Part shown: positions 31,810-44,151 of the stretch, in pieces | How the letters are laid out: every line of letters starts with the position of its first letter | Position numbering within the stretch: position 1 is the stretch's first letter | DNA from: Nymphaea colorata | Lineage: Eukaryota; Streptophyta; Magnoliopsida; Nymphaeales; Nymphaeaceae | Assembly (NCBI RefSeq): GCF_008831285.2 | Contig: NC_045146.1 | Span: 13,345,289-13,409,288, forward strand | Length of the DNA stretch: 64,000 bases | Reading direction: 5' to 3' | Translations under genes and position numbers: made by a program | The notes under the pieces: model-generated | The model's input: only the letters and a program-made list of their open reading frames with translations | What the model was told of the DNA's origin: nothing | Databases searched by the model: none

Positions 31810-33540
31810 GTCCATGCATTCCACCGAATATATAGTGGCCCGGCCGGCCCTCATATATATATTGCAACTTGAATACAGTCCAATTGATGTCCCGTTGAGT
31901 ACATATGTGAGTGCACATGACGGGTGAATAGGTTAGGAAGTACGTAAATAATATAATTAAGTAAACTTGGCCGGGTGGGTCAGGACTGTCTTGTCGTGCA
32001 CCTACCCGCCTGACCACTGCCCTCAGTAATGATCCTCAACAATGCATTTTCGCCGGCAGAGCCTGGCCTTGAAATTAAAATAGCAGCTAATATGCTATTC
32101 CGTATCCCCAACCACTCCACCGATGAGCGTGTCCGAGTGTGTGTGGACGTTGATTTTGCCTTATAGAAATCGTATGAATGTTGTCTCACATTAAATGCAT
32201 TTTAGTAATCTACCAACTCTTGGCAAGTACTTAAAAATGATCAATAAAATAATTTGAACGAACAAAAGCCTTAAATCTATGCTGTAAGATTCTTCTTATG
32301 CTGAAACAATTTACAACAATACTCTCTTTAGAACACACACTAAGAGGGGAGCGAGAATTTTTTTTTTTTTTTTTATCGATCACTAAATACATGGTTAACA
32401 AATTTTTCATTGACTATTGTGGCGCTATTCCATATAACTGGACACAAGTTCACCTAAGTTTCAATACTAACTTAACATTTCAAAAAGTAAGTTCCGTCGA
32501 GCATACGCCCAACAAAAACCATACCTCCCCCTGCCCCTGACACACACACACACACATACTTATGCTTTTGCTTCCAAGAAAAAGACATATCTGAATTTCA
32601 CATGAAAAAAAGGGGCTTTAGAGAGAGATGCGGTGAAAAATAGTTAGACAATGAGCACATGATCATCAAGCTCTTGTCATTCTATGAGAATAAAGGAGGA
32701 CAGATCGAGTAATGTAGCATATAGAAATAGGAAGCTCAACTCAACCCCTAAATTGCTACTTTGATCAATTGCCATGTTAATTCATCTCATCTCCCTTTGA
32801 TAAATGCAGGCAACAGATCCCTTTTGAGGGAGGATACCTCCAGTCTCTTACCCAAAACAATACAGCATCACTAAAAGTATGGATTCTTTATGCTTAAAAT
32901 AAAAATGATGACCATATTTACTTGATTCCAGATTCCATGTCACCTGTCGCAGTTCTTAGAGGCCATTTGGCAACTGGAACAGTTTGTTAACACCCCCTTA
33001 CTTCTTTCAATGTAGGTTGGGAAAGGTACCTGCTAGGGGCTAAGTTAGGATCTGCCAGATCAAGTGGTTGGATTAGCTTAACTTGAGCTTAGTAATGTTT
33101 TAAAGTTTTGCAGCATTAAAAGCACGCACCAGTCAAAGTGTATGGCTTCTTGATAAACTAATATACGAACCTAGTCTGTTTGCTCCTAGTAGGTGGGCTC
33201 GATCGGTAACACTCGTGCTGGTTTCAAGCCCGTTAATCCACTAATTTGGGTGATACTGCTAACACATTATTGTATATTAATGATGGATGCATGACATTTT
33301 AGTTGAAGGGTATCTCACTCCCTACTCACTTCTCCTAGACCCGGGCATAAGGCAAAGAAACTTCAGCTTCTTAGAGAGAGAAAGAGAGATATTAGGGATG
33401 GTAATTGCTAGACTGCAAGCTCAGATGGCCATTAACGTTTTTGTTGCTGGAAATGGAAAAAGGGAATCAAAATAAACAAAAGGACAGTATTAATATGGAA
33501 GTGCCAAGAACAAATCTGATCATGGCAGTTCAATTGACTT
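31200..33540. other. Intergenic upstream of the PPR gene
   Basis: No gene recognised. At about 33190-33240 the phrase GGCTCGATCGGTAACACTCG followed by GGTTTCAAGCCC loosely resembles tRNA-like box A and box B spacing and may be a decayed SINE. Frames at 31579-32017 are artefacts of a microsatellite. Confidence 0.4.
31728..31806. repeat. Compound (AT)n(GA)n microsatellite
   Basis: About 27 bases of AT repeat are followed directly by about 52 bases of GA repeat, preceded by a short CA run. Likely polymorphic. Confidence 0.95.
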
Positions 33541-33548
33541 GACACTAG

Positions 33549-33937
33549 GGATGTCAATAGATCTGATTTGAATCGGATATCCGACCAAATCGATTCGAAA
33601 AATCAGATATGAAAAAAAGTTAATATCTGATTAAGAAATCGAATCGAATTTGGAGATACATAAATATCCGATCATATTCGGATCAGATTTTAGATAAATA
33701 TCATGTATCTAATGCTATTAAATTTTAAAAATTAGCAAAAACTAGTTCAAAATTAGATTCAGATATAAATATAAATATAAAAATTAAATTCGGATCAGAC
33801 TCAAATTGTAAGATCAGATTTCGGATTTGGATATGACTTTTTTTTTATTTGAATTCGAATTCGAATATGTAAATATCTAAAAAAATGGATATGATTAAGG
33901 ATATATCCGATCCAAATCTGATCCATTGACATAACAA
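33549..33937. mobile_element. AT-rich MITE with terminal inverted repeats
   Basis: The left end GGGATGTCAATAGATCTGAT mirrors the right end, where ATCCGATCCAAATCTGATCC is followed by ATTGACAT. This gives imperfect terminal inverted repeats of about 30 bases around roughly 390 bases of very AT-rich, non-coding DNA with many GGATATCCGA-like motifs. GGGATGTCAAT-type ends are common in plant hAT-like MITEs. A clean 8-base target duplication was not seen. Confidence 0.55.
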
Positions 33938-33939
33938 CT

Positions 33940-35335
33940 GTGCAACTTCGATACAGCAAAATTAAAAAGAATTGAGGAGTGGAAAGTACTTGGGGCGGTT
34001 GAAGGTTAGCGTTTAATTAATACCTTCATCAGTCTATTGTGTTATTGGTAGATGAGCTAGCTTTGCTCTACAGACCCTACAAACTACTTGGCGTCAATAT
34101 CACACAACTCATTATGAACTCATAATTTCTAAGAACATTACAGCTAGATGTCTTTTATTCGTATTAAAACACATAAGAATGTGTACTCTTAACAAAGAAG
34201 AGGAAAGCGAGTGTCCCAATGACGTTGGAACAAGTGTAAGCAGCAAAAAATGGAGCCATGACTCAAAGCAGGTATGGCATCTTGGACATCAACACACACC
34301 GAACGCCTACCTGTTTGATTTATGCAAACATGAGCATGTGGGTGGTTGGAGACAAATGAAGACCAACCCTGATTCGATGTAGGTAAGCCAAACAAAGTTA
34401 CAAAGCCATGACATGTTTTCTCTCTCCTGAAATAATGTTTAATTTTGAAATTAAGTTTTTTGTTTAGAAAATTACACGAGATAATTAGCAGATCGATGGC
34501 ATCATAAAATTTAACTCATTATGTAGAAATTAAGAACACGAGACAATCAGGCGACGATTGTTTTTCTCAAATTATATGTAGATTTGTAGACTAAAAATGG
34601 GATAAAAAATGTTCGAAAGCGAATGAATTAAAGAAAAAAAGTAGGTTTAGGTTACTAGTGAACCAACGCTTGACAGGTTTTCAAGTCAAAAAGGAAGAGA
34701 AGGATGAGGACCCACGACGGCCCGGCCTTCGCCGTTTCTCCTCCGACAGCATTCTGTGGAAGCGGAGCAGGAGATGAGGCGATCGGTCGAGAGTGGTAGA
34801 ATGGCCGACGATCGGTGGGGCTCTGTGGCAGAAGAATCCGGCGACGTCGGTCGGACGTCATGGAGGTTTTAGTGGTGGGGGCAATGATCGATCGCTTGGG
34901 ACGGTGGAGGAGTTGGGAGTAGCATTTCTTTTCGGCTTCTCCTTGTCGTCATCTGGGTTGATCATGTGATGCATGTAGCTGTGTCGCCTCCCTGTGGGTG
35001 GTTTTATCTTTAGGGAGCTGTTGAGCCAACGTTTGACAACAGGTCAAGGACGCCATTAAAATAAGCAAGCTCATAAACAATGAACCCACTCTCTCTACTC
35101 CTCCCGAGAAAGTGTTGAAATTTATGCCACTTAAGTAAAATGCGGTCCACACCAACTTTTACTACTCCGAGAGTTGAAAGAGAGAGGGCATGTGGGAACA
35201 CGGTTTTCAGACTCTACACTCACACACACTTTCTCTCTGCCCACGTGCCTGCTCTCTTTTCTAGCTCCTATTTTATCCTGCAATCGAAAACGGAGTAAGC
35301 AGTGACCGTCTCTTCCCTCTCCGCCTTTCTCTGTC
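33940..35335. other. Intergenic upstream of the C2H2/PARP-like gene
   Basis: No gene called. The stretch at 34690-34960 is more GC-rich and contains a minus-strand frame of about 68 codons with no recognisable domain. It may be a gene relic. The last 150 bases are pyrimidine-rich and likely hold the 5' leader of the next gene. Confidence 0.4.
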
Positions 35336-35341
35336 GTGAGC

Positions 35342-37751
35342 ATGGGAGGAGGCCCGACCCCGTCTCTGCTGAGGCTTCTCCTCTCGTTCTCCCTCTTCCT
35401 CATCTCTACCTTCCTCCTTGCCACCCCTACCAGCACCCCATCTCGCCACCAGCATAGCCGCCACCACTCGAGCTCCAAACGGCGGAGGAAGCCAGCATCG
35501 CCGCCGTCGCCTCAGAGACCGTCTTCATGGGAGCTCTTCAAGAATTTCCTCACCTGCAAGCAGGTTGAGCTCGCGCATGTCCACGACCCCACGACCGCGA
35601 AGAAGAAGAAGCGCGTCGGCTCGGCCTCCGCCAGCAAGCGCGGGTACGCCAAGCTGGCCTCCTGCTCCTCGCTCTGCACCATGAACGACGTCGCTGCCAA
35701 CTCCAGCAGAGGGCGCGTCGTCCACCGCTCCGACTCGTCCTCCTCCCCCGAGCCAAGCATCTCCTCCAGCCGCCGCGAGTCGGCGCCGCTGGTCCCGGCG
35801 GCGAGGTCGGCGTCCTCCGGGAGGGGGATGCCGCTGAGGAGGCTGTCCGGCTGCTACGAGTGCAGGGCGGTCGTCGATCCGAGCCGCTACCCGTCGGCTC
35901 GGCCGTCCATCTGCGCGTGCCCGGACTGCGGCGAGGTCTTCGTGAAAGCCGAGAGCCTCGAGGCTCACCAGGCGGTCAGGCACGCAGGTAACTATTAAAT
36001 TACTAAAGCGAAAAAGAAAAATTGAAAAGCTTCCGGCCCAGTCACGTTGTGTTCGTTCCCTTCCCTCCGGGCTGAACCGAGCCGGACACCAGCTCGGCTG
36101 GCTCTCTCCATCTTGGTCTTCCTCCACATGACTGCATGATTGAGAGCACAGTAGATTGTCGCTCTCTTCTGCTTTATGCCGCTGACTAGAAATATAGCTC
36201 TACCGAGGACGGCCATCCCGTAGCCAAATTAAGGTTACATATTATAATATGCCTTTCGTTTACTCGAAGCTTTGTTTTCATCTAGAAAATACTTACTCAA
36301 AACCCAATATTATGAACTACTATAGTCTTCCTATCTCAGTTGTTTCATTTAGTTGGTCTTTGATCATGATATGGGTTTTCCCTAAATAAGTTATGTTTTT
36401 AATTTCGAAGTAAAAATATCACGTAGAAACAATGCTTACCTCAAGTGCAAGTGAATGAATCATAAATGCATCTTCCTTTGCATTTATGCTAGGCAGCTTC
36501 ATCTTCTTCCCTTAAACTCCGACGACCTAAATCAATTTTCGTAGGCGGGAAGGTTTTCTCACAAGGGGAAGGGCAGAATTCCGGGAGAGGGTAGGTTGGG
36601 CAACTTAAGTTACAGTTCTGGAATTCGCTGGAGCCAACGTGCAGTTGCGCACCTCGAGAGCCAGACAGGTTGTTCTGAACGGGAGAGTCTCAGACATTTC
36701 GGTGGTTAGATAGGGGTATAGTCGTCCATAAAGCTTTTTCGAAAATTACTAAAGAACATGTAGTCAGGCTCCTCTCCCAAGAACTAGTGCGGATCCCGAT
36801 ATCCGCTTTGCTCTTTATATTACCGGGAAACGAGAAAAAAATTTACCGGGAAAACCAGGCGGGAAGAAGTTTACCGGAAATGACTGAGATGCCTCCGGTG
36901 GTTTCCGGGCAGCTTTCCGACTGCCCTGTCCCGCAGAAAAAGGTAAGGTTCGGAAAAAGGAAAAGTTGGATTCTTTTCCCAAAAGTTAAAATATTTGAGG
37001 AAAAGGGAAATTAAGGGGTTGGAGAAGGATATTTTGGCTAAGGAAAGGGTGTTTGGGATATTTTGCAGTGTCGGAGCTGGGCCGCGAGGATTCGGGTCGG
37101 AACATAGTGGAGATCATATTCCAGTCCAGCTGGTTGAAGAGGGACAGCCCGCTCTGCCAAGTGGATCGGATCCTGAAGATCCACAACACGGCGAGGACCG
37201 TCCGCCGGTTCGAGGGCTACCGCGATTCGGTCAAGTCGAGGGCGAGCCGCCGGAACCCTCGGTGCGTGGCCGACGGCAACGAGCTGCTCCGGTTCTTCTG
37301 CACCACGTTCGCCTGTTCCATCGGGACCCGGGGATCCACCAGCCTCTGCGGATCGGGCCCCAGCTGCGGGGTCTGCAACGCGATTCGGCACGGGTTCGGC
37401 GACAGGATGGCCGGCGGGAAGGGCCTGTGCACGACGGCGACGAGCGGGCGAGCGCACGACTGTATGGAGACGACCGAGGAGGAGAAGGCGGCCTCCCGGG
37501 GGCGGAGAGCGATGCTGGTCTGCCGGGTCATCGCCGGCAGAATCCGAAGGGGAGGCTCAGGCGCCGCAATTTCCGTCGACCCAAACGAGGTGGTGGATGA
37601 TGACGACGCCGGCGGGTTGGCCGGAGAACGGTTCGACTCGGTCACCGGACCGACGGGCGTCTACTCGAACCCGGACGAGCTGTTCGTCTTCGACCCGAAG
37701 GCCATCCTCCCCTGCTTCGTCGTCATTTACCGGGTCCAGGACAACAGTTGA
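35342..37751 (+). CDS. C2H2 zinc-finger protein with PARP-like C-terminal domain
   Basis: Two exons, 35342-35987 and 37069-37751, joined across a GT-AG intron in phase 1, give 442 residues. The N-terminus is hydrophobic (LLRLLLSFSLFLISTFLLA), then basic and serine-rich. A single C2H2 finger (CPDCGEVFVKAESLEAHQAV ending RH, C-x2-C-x12-H-x4-H) ends at the exon junction. The second exon encodes a fold resembling the poly(ADP-ribose) polymerase catalytic region (CSIGTRGSTSLCGSGPSC, GVCNAIRHGFGDR, GVYSNPDELFVFDPKAILPC), as in Arabidopsis At1g75710-type proteins. The usual catalytic HGT reads IGT here and a conserved glutamate is not obvious, so enzymatic activity is doubtful. Role unknown, presumably nuclear or membrane-associated. 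Exons are strongly GC-rich. Confidence 0.85.
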
Positions 37752-37759
37752 AAAACGAG

Positions 37760-39130
37760 GCGTTCTTATTTTTGTAAATATGTAGATCTCTGAGGGGCAT
37801 TTCTGTACTCGCGCTTTCTTGTGGCATTTTAACTAAGTCTAGTAGTTAATCACTAGCAAGCACACAACTGTGATTCGATATTTTCGATTAGTCCACACCT
37901 TTGCCCATAGTCTCAATAACGAGCCTATTGTTTTTCAAATCCCCGATACCAACTCAACTTTTGGTGACATTGTGGAATAAACAACACGCCCTAAAAAATT
38001 GCGTACAAAAAGTAATCTGCGAGGCTCGTATTCCAACTAGCATGAATGTCGATCCATGCGTTAAAAGCAAGAGCCATGTCTATAGCTTAAAGCAGAGTAC
38101 GATCTTTGATGAGAGAATATGCCGTTGGAATGCATAAAAGGAACGTCGGGATCCCAATGGATACACACAACCAAGAAATTCTGGTGCCAAATTTTTAGTT
38201 TTGGATTCAGAATACCATAATTAAGACAAAACAACATTTTCTATGCGATTTTATGTATAAAATCCAAAGTCTTTCATAATAGGTTTATTTTTTTCTTGTT
38301 TTTAAAGGCGCATCTTTTCCATTTTGAATTCACTACTCCAAAATCAAAAGAAAATACTTTTCTAAACGATTTTATGTATAAAATATTCTTTTTCGCGTTG
38401 CAATTACCTGCTATGTATGCTTGAATCATGTGGAACATGTAGCTCTTTATTGAGCATTTGTCAAAAAAGTGAGTTTCATTGAGACCTTGGGCCTAATAAA
38501 TCAAATATGTCATTTCATTATAGCAGGTGGAATGCGAGTGCTCTTTAAATTGAGATCCACAAAAAATTGAAAAAAAAAAAAATTTAAAGTACAGGTAACC
38601 GCCAAATGTAATTTACATTGTTTCATTTTTTTCTTCAATGAAAGAAGAGCAAGGGAACAAAATTGGGTGGCTACTATTTCTTCACCTTTTCCTCTATCTG
38701 CTCTTTGGCGCAGTGGAAGGGGCAAGAATTCACATGGCTAGGAGGAACTTGTTATTTGGAGTATCAAACGAACAGCTGTTTAGAGAGAAGACTTACTACA
38801 CAACTTACTTTTATTATATATATATAACAAACAAGTATTTCAAGGTAAGATTCCAGAGGGGAAAAAATTGCAAGTTCAAAGGAAGGATAAGGATGAGGAT
38901 GTGGCATGTGAAAGTCATAGAGAAAAAATTTGTTAAGAGTTTTGAACATCTTGGCCACTTCTTTCACATTTGTATGATTGAGGGAAGCATTTAGGAACGG
39001 GAAAACGGTCACTCGCTAAACGCCGAACTCCAGGCATAAGCAGCACCCGAGTGTAGGAGCATGAGCTGTAGGCAATGATCGCTGCCCGTTGACTCCCCTT
39101 GGAAAAGACGCCCACCGCTCTTTGTCCATC

Positions 39131-39169
<39 letters not shown>

Positions 39170-40640
39170 TTTATTTTCAATAATCAAGATTTATTGGAAA
39201 AAAAAAAAAAAACTATGAATGTCGCAAGTCAAATGGAGTCGTTGCTTTTTTCAGCTTGGAGTACACAAAAGTTATGAAACATCATTCCGTTTATATATAT
39301 TATATGCCTCATGTCCAAAGGGTTTAAACAATCGGGACATTTCTTCCACGCAGCGCAGGTACTTTGTGACGAAGATGGCGATACGAATTAAAACAAAGTG
39401 TTGAAAGCTGATGCTAAACAACAATGAATCAACTGATCAAATTTCACGAGAGCTTTAATATTGGCTGTCAAATCTGATGATGATTATTCACTTGTTGTTG
39501 ACATCTATTCTTGTGGTTAGCTTAGTTAGCCTCACGTGAGTGTTTCTCCTTTCTGCATAATGCCAAAGTAACCATGAATGCTGAGATGAAGAGCTCTAGG
39601 CTAGGGGCTCTTATTTCGCAGCATAAGCGGTTGACACTCGAAAGAAAGACTTGAACTAAGACGGTTTGCCACGATGATAATGGTGCTTAGTTTCTTGGCA
39701 GCAGTGGAATGAAGAATAGATTACATATCCGCTTTCAACCTTCCAATTGAGTGGCGGATGGACATTATTTTTGCATGGCATGCGTAGTTTGGATCTTCCT
39801 CACATGTGGTATGGCGTCTTCCTCAAGTGGGTACCAGGCAGGCTGATCAGTAGTGGGATGAGATGTGACTTCCATGGAGGAGTTGCTTGCCTTTTTTTTT
39901 TTTTTTGTTAGTGGGGGTTCTCGCTTTCTTGACTTCCAAAGGGCCTTACGCCTCTTGTCTCTACCGTTTGTCTTTCACCGTCGTTTCCAAGGTGAAACAA
40001 TTCTGCACATCTCTCTGATAGCTAATTGTCAGAGCAGAAGAGGTCGGAGATTAGAAGGTGCCAACTGCTTCGGCAACCTTATTGGTGGAGCTGATACGGA
40101 AGTACAGGTTTACTTGCGTGTCCGTTTGCTGGGGAAAAATTTATTCCAGATAAGTTTTCATGGGGTAACTTTTGTCCCCTCAAGAAATTGGGCGCTGTTT
40201 TTTAAGTGAAGTGAGGGGAAAAGATGTGATTCCAAAATAATTTCGCCCAAATCTGCCAATCTTCACACACACATGTAAATATGCATCTTATTATGTCTAT
40301 TTTTAGGGCCTTCTAAAATCATAGATAAGAGTATATTTTTCCCTTTTTATGACCGTTTTAAAAAGCTTGAAATGTGTATCGTTTCTTAGTTAGTTGGAGA
40401 ATATCAATTACATTATGGGGCGTTCTTCAAATTGGATCTGGACATAAACTACAAATAATATCCAAGTCCAATCATTGGCCGCGTCCTAGCTCACCGATCT
40501 AATCCAAATATCCTTTATTCAAGGCCGTCGATTCAGGGACCAGGACACGGACCCGACAAGGTCCAGGATCCAACCGATCGCCATTTGATCCACTGCAGCT
40601 CGCCCAACAAGATAACGACATTAACTTGGGTGGTGCAGAG
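37760..40640. other. Intergenic
   Basis: No supported gene. A 118-codon plus frame at 38638-38994 begins with a hydrophobic signal-like segment (WLLFLHLFLYLLFGAVEG) but has low-complexity composition and no family resemblance. It could be a small secreted-peptide gene, though chance is more likely. An (AT)n microsatellite lies at 39133-39166. Confidence 0.4.
39133..39166. repeat. (AT)n microsatellite
   Basis: An uninterrupted run of about 17 AT units. Confidence 0.95.
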
Positions 40641-40662
40641 ACGGAGAGAGGGGAAGAGAGAG

Positions 40663-41220
40663 ATGGAAGCCCGAGCCTTCCATGCCTTCTCCCCCAAATC
40701 GGTTTTCCTTCCAACCAACCGACCTCTGAGGTGTCTATCTACCCTCCCCACCATCGCCACCACCAAGACGAGACGCCTGCGAGCCCACCGCATCCGTGCA
40801 GCCAACACCCCAGAAACCAGCCAAGACCCTGCAGCGGTCGACCCTCCACCGGACGGAGGCGCAAATGGCGACGGCAAGGAATACGCCGCAGCATCAGCAG
40901 CAGAGCCGATGGTGGAGATCAGGTTCAGGCGAGGCACGAGGAGGAGGGCGAGATTGTACCAAGAGGAAGGTGCCAACCCACCCGTTGCCCGGAAGCCGCC
41001 ACCCAAGGACTGGGAGTCCATGACTCTCTCTGAGAAGGCGATGGAGCTGTACGTTGGAGAAAAGGGCATCCTCTTCTGGCTCAACAAGTTCGCCTACGCC
41101 TCCATCTTCATAGTGATTGGGGGCTGGATCCTCTTTCGGTTCGTTGGGCCATACCTGGGCCTATACCAACTCGACGGGTCTCCCTTGTCCCCCACTGACG
41201 TCTTCAAGGGTTCGTCATGA
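40663..41220 (+). CDS. Plastid-targeted single-pass membrane protein of unknown function
   Basis: An intronless 185-residue protein from the ATG at 40663, preceded by a GA-rich leader (GGGGAAGAGAGAG). In-frame sequence upstream begins without a better start. Residues 1-50 are rich in Ser, Thr, Arg and Ala without acids, as in chloroplast transit peptides. The middle is low-complexity. The C-terminal 70 residues (KDWESMTLSEKAMELYVGEK, then a hydrophobic segment FAYASIFIVIGGWILFRFVG) look conserved and form one membrane span with a short tail ending DVFKGSS. This matches a small conserved plant family whose role I do not know. Thylakoid or envelope location is inference. It converges with the WD40 gene, about 630 bases away. 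Confidence 0.8.
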   Translation: MEARAFHAFSPKSVFLPTNRPLRCLSTLPTIATTKTRRLRAHRIRAANTPETSQDPAAVDPPPDGGANGDGKEYAAASAAEPMVEIRFRRGTRRRARLYQEEGANPPVARKPPPKDWESMTLSEKAMELYVGEKGILFWLNKFAYASIFIVIGGWILFRFVGPYLGLYQLDGSPLSPTDVFKGSS

Positions 41221-41851
41221 CAGGGAGCCCCTCTTTCTTCCCCCTCTGTACGCTTGTTTCTTTTCATGTGATGTGAAGATATTACAGAAAGTAAGGCCAC
41301 TTTATGTATACGTCATCGGTCCCATCTTTCCATGATGTGGAGTGAATGCTGCTCATGTGGCTGCCATCTTGAAGACGGATGAAATTGCACCATGATGGTA
41401 GTGATGATTTATTAAGTCTTCATGATGATACAGTGCTTTTACACTCGTTCATTTTCGAAAACTCAGAAGCGTGTCCTTACCATGTCATGCGCCATTTTGG
41501 TTTTCTGCCAAAACTCCCATGTATCACACTCATTTACCATTGTCACACGAGTCATCATCTCTAAGGATACAAGAAAACCCAATTTTCAGTTCTTTACATT
41601 TCCTGGACTAGTGATAGTATGTACAGGAAGAGCACCTTCAGTGCTCCCAATTTTACAATTTCGTTTTCAAGATTGTGCTAGTTATGGTCGCTAGTGCAGA
41701 AGGGTCTAGAAACATGTATTGAGAACAATGTCAATGTGAAGACACGATCTCAGAATTTTTCCTATTTCATGTGATACCTTGGTTGGACAACAATTAGTGG
41801 CAGCCATAAACAAGGTCCACGGGTACACGAGAATGTACACTTTCTAGCTTC
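41221..41851. other. Convergent 3' region
   Basis: About 630 bases between the stop codons of the plastid protein gene (plus) and the WD40 gene (minus). It presumably holds both 3' untranslated regions. Nothing else was recognised. Confidence 0.5.
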
Positions 41852-43086
41852 CTATTTTGTTCCTAGCATAGAGCTCAGTTTGCTTAGATCTGGAGTCCAG
41901 AATGACAATTCAGTGGAGCCGGTGGCGAACATAAGAGCTCCCGATGCCCATTTAATTACAGGAGGGTCACTTTCAATGCTTGTCCACGAAGCAACCTGCA
42001 CATACAGTAAAAGCACAAGATGTAGTGATTAATTGGAAGCCACAATCACGACCTCGTGGAAGCTCATCATCAGGATCATCATAATTGGAATTCCACTAAT
42101 GGATTAGTTGGCTGGTTGATCAGATACATAATTTTGGTGATCGGCCAGTAAATGACGGAAGAATGTTTTTTTTTAACAAGAATGTGCTCATGTTACCTCT
42201 TTACCAGTCCGAACACTCCACGCATGGACACTTCCATTCCCTGAACCTGCAAACAGAAGGTCGTGAGAAAGGCTAAAAAAGAAAAAGAAAATCCTCTTTA
42301 TTCATTATTCGAATAGGCTTCTTGAGGTTGGAAAAGTAATACTTGTTCTTTTATAACAAATCAATGTTGATTGACCCGCAAATAAACAATTCCAAGTCCG
42401 TAAGGACCAGAAAACGGTCTGTTGAGTTAACCCGAAAATAGTTGAATTTGTTGAGGTCCTAAATTTATCTCAACCTAGTCTCAGATCGAACCAATTCAAC
42501 CCAACTTTGTGGGGGCTTAGCAGATTATGCCGACAAAAGGCTAACGATATAGCAAATTTATGAACTATATTTCAGAGGGGTAAATAGTTTAGCTGGCACG
42601 CAATCCACAAACCTATCATCGTTGGAAGAAAAGTAGCAATAATCTTGAGAAATGAACCACGTGACACAACATTGGACGCCACGGCTTGACATTTTATCGG
42701 CTTGGAGACAAATAACAACTTGTATAACTAAGGCGGAAGGAAAATTTTTGGTCCCTTAGGCCAACGACTAAGATGTAAGATGAGGGCACGTTGCACCTCA
42801 GCTGAAAACCATGTCATTGACAATACAGACCTTCAGAGAAAGTTAAGCAGTTGACCAAACAAACTAACTATCGGAGAAACAAGAACAAACTACCACGCTC
42901 AATGATGATGAGTGAGCAAGATCAGATTAATTTGGGCTTACCAGATATTACAAACATCCCATCGGGGCTAAAGGATGCTTCAAGAGTGCCACCACCTGTA
43001 ACTGGTGCAACTTTGAAACTTGAAAGCTAGATAAAATACGATAAAAAGTCAAAATTTTGTCACCAGAAATTACATTTTCAAGAAGA

Positions 43087-43130
<44 letters not shown>

Positions 43131-44117
43131 TTCTCTCTCTACACATACATGTACGCATGCTTCTTATGCAATAAAAGGAAAAAAAATTATAAGTGAAAGA
43201 ACCTCAAATGTGACAAAGTAGTACTCACCAGTGTTCCATTGAAAGAATCAAGCACATGGATATATCCATCAACGGTGGTTAGAAGCATTAGCCTCCCGTC
43301 ATTACTGAATTTCACTACATGAGTTTCAGATTTGTCTCCTCCCACAGAAAATATATCAAATGGACCCTATTAAAAAATTGAGTTATTAGAAGAAGCTGGT
43401 CAGAGATGCATCCCAACATTGCAAAATTATCACTTACCTTTTCATACCTACGAGCATCAAACATTCTTACATATCCCCCTTCAAACGCAATGGCGAAGAC
43501 CAAACCTTGATCATCATAAGCAACTGCGGGTCTACCTTGTACACGCAAGAGACCCTAGATGAAATGAAGAGACACCACATCATCATAATGTTAACCATAA
43601 TGGGGGCAGAATTCAGAATCAACAACCTTTAAAGCATTTACCTGACACTTTTCAGTACGTTGATCCCAAAGTAGTACAGTTCTATCAAGAGAGCCCGAGA
43701 TAAACCATTCTTTTCTCGAACACAAGCTGAGAGACACAACCCTAGCAAGGGAAGAAAAACAGAATTCAGAATCGTTCAAGTAGGAACCCATGTAACGAAT
43801 AAGCTCCCAATCATAACCTACCTGTCATGATGACCTTTGAAGTATCGCAGGTACTTGTTGTCATGCAATGAAAGAAGCCGCAGAGATTCTAAATCAGTTA
43901 TTTCAACAATGAGAAGTTTTAACAACAAATATTCTGTGCATGTACGATAAAGAAACATGCTACCACTTCATACCATCCCAACCATTCTTTGAAGAGTATA
44001 TAACAGTTGTAGGATGAGGAGTGAAGCAAACAAGATCAACACCATATTTTTTGCTATTAATAGTTTTCAACATCCTGCAAACAAAAAAAAGACTGTCAAA
44101 CACACACACACACACAA

Positions 44118-44151
<34 letters not shown>

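Noticed and set aside
31579-32017. Open frames with long Ser-Leu, Arg-Glu and Ile-Tyr runs
   Set aside because: They are translations of the (AT)n(GA)n microsatellite and have no other support.
33190-33240. Possible tRNA or SINE head
   Set aside because: Box-like motifs are present but the cloverleaf cannot be formed convincingly and no body or tail is recognisable.
35525-36127. A 200-codon minus-strand frame
   Set aside because: It lies opposite the GC-rich first exon of the C2H2 gene. Long antisense frames are expected there, and the composition is low-complexity Arg/Gly/Ala.
38638-38994. A 118-codon plus frame with a signal-like start
   Set aside because: AT-rich, low-complexity after the first 30 residues, no known motif and no clear promoter. 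Noted only as a remote possibility.
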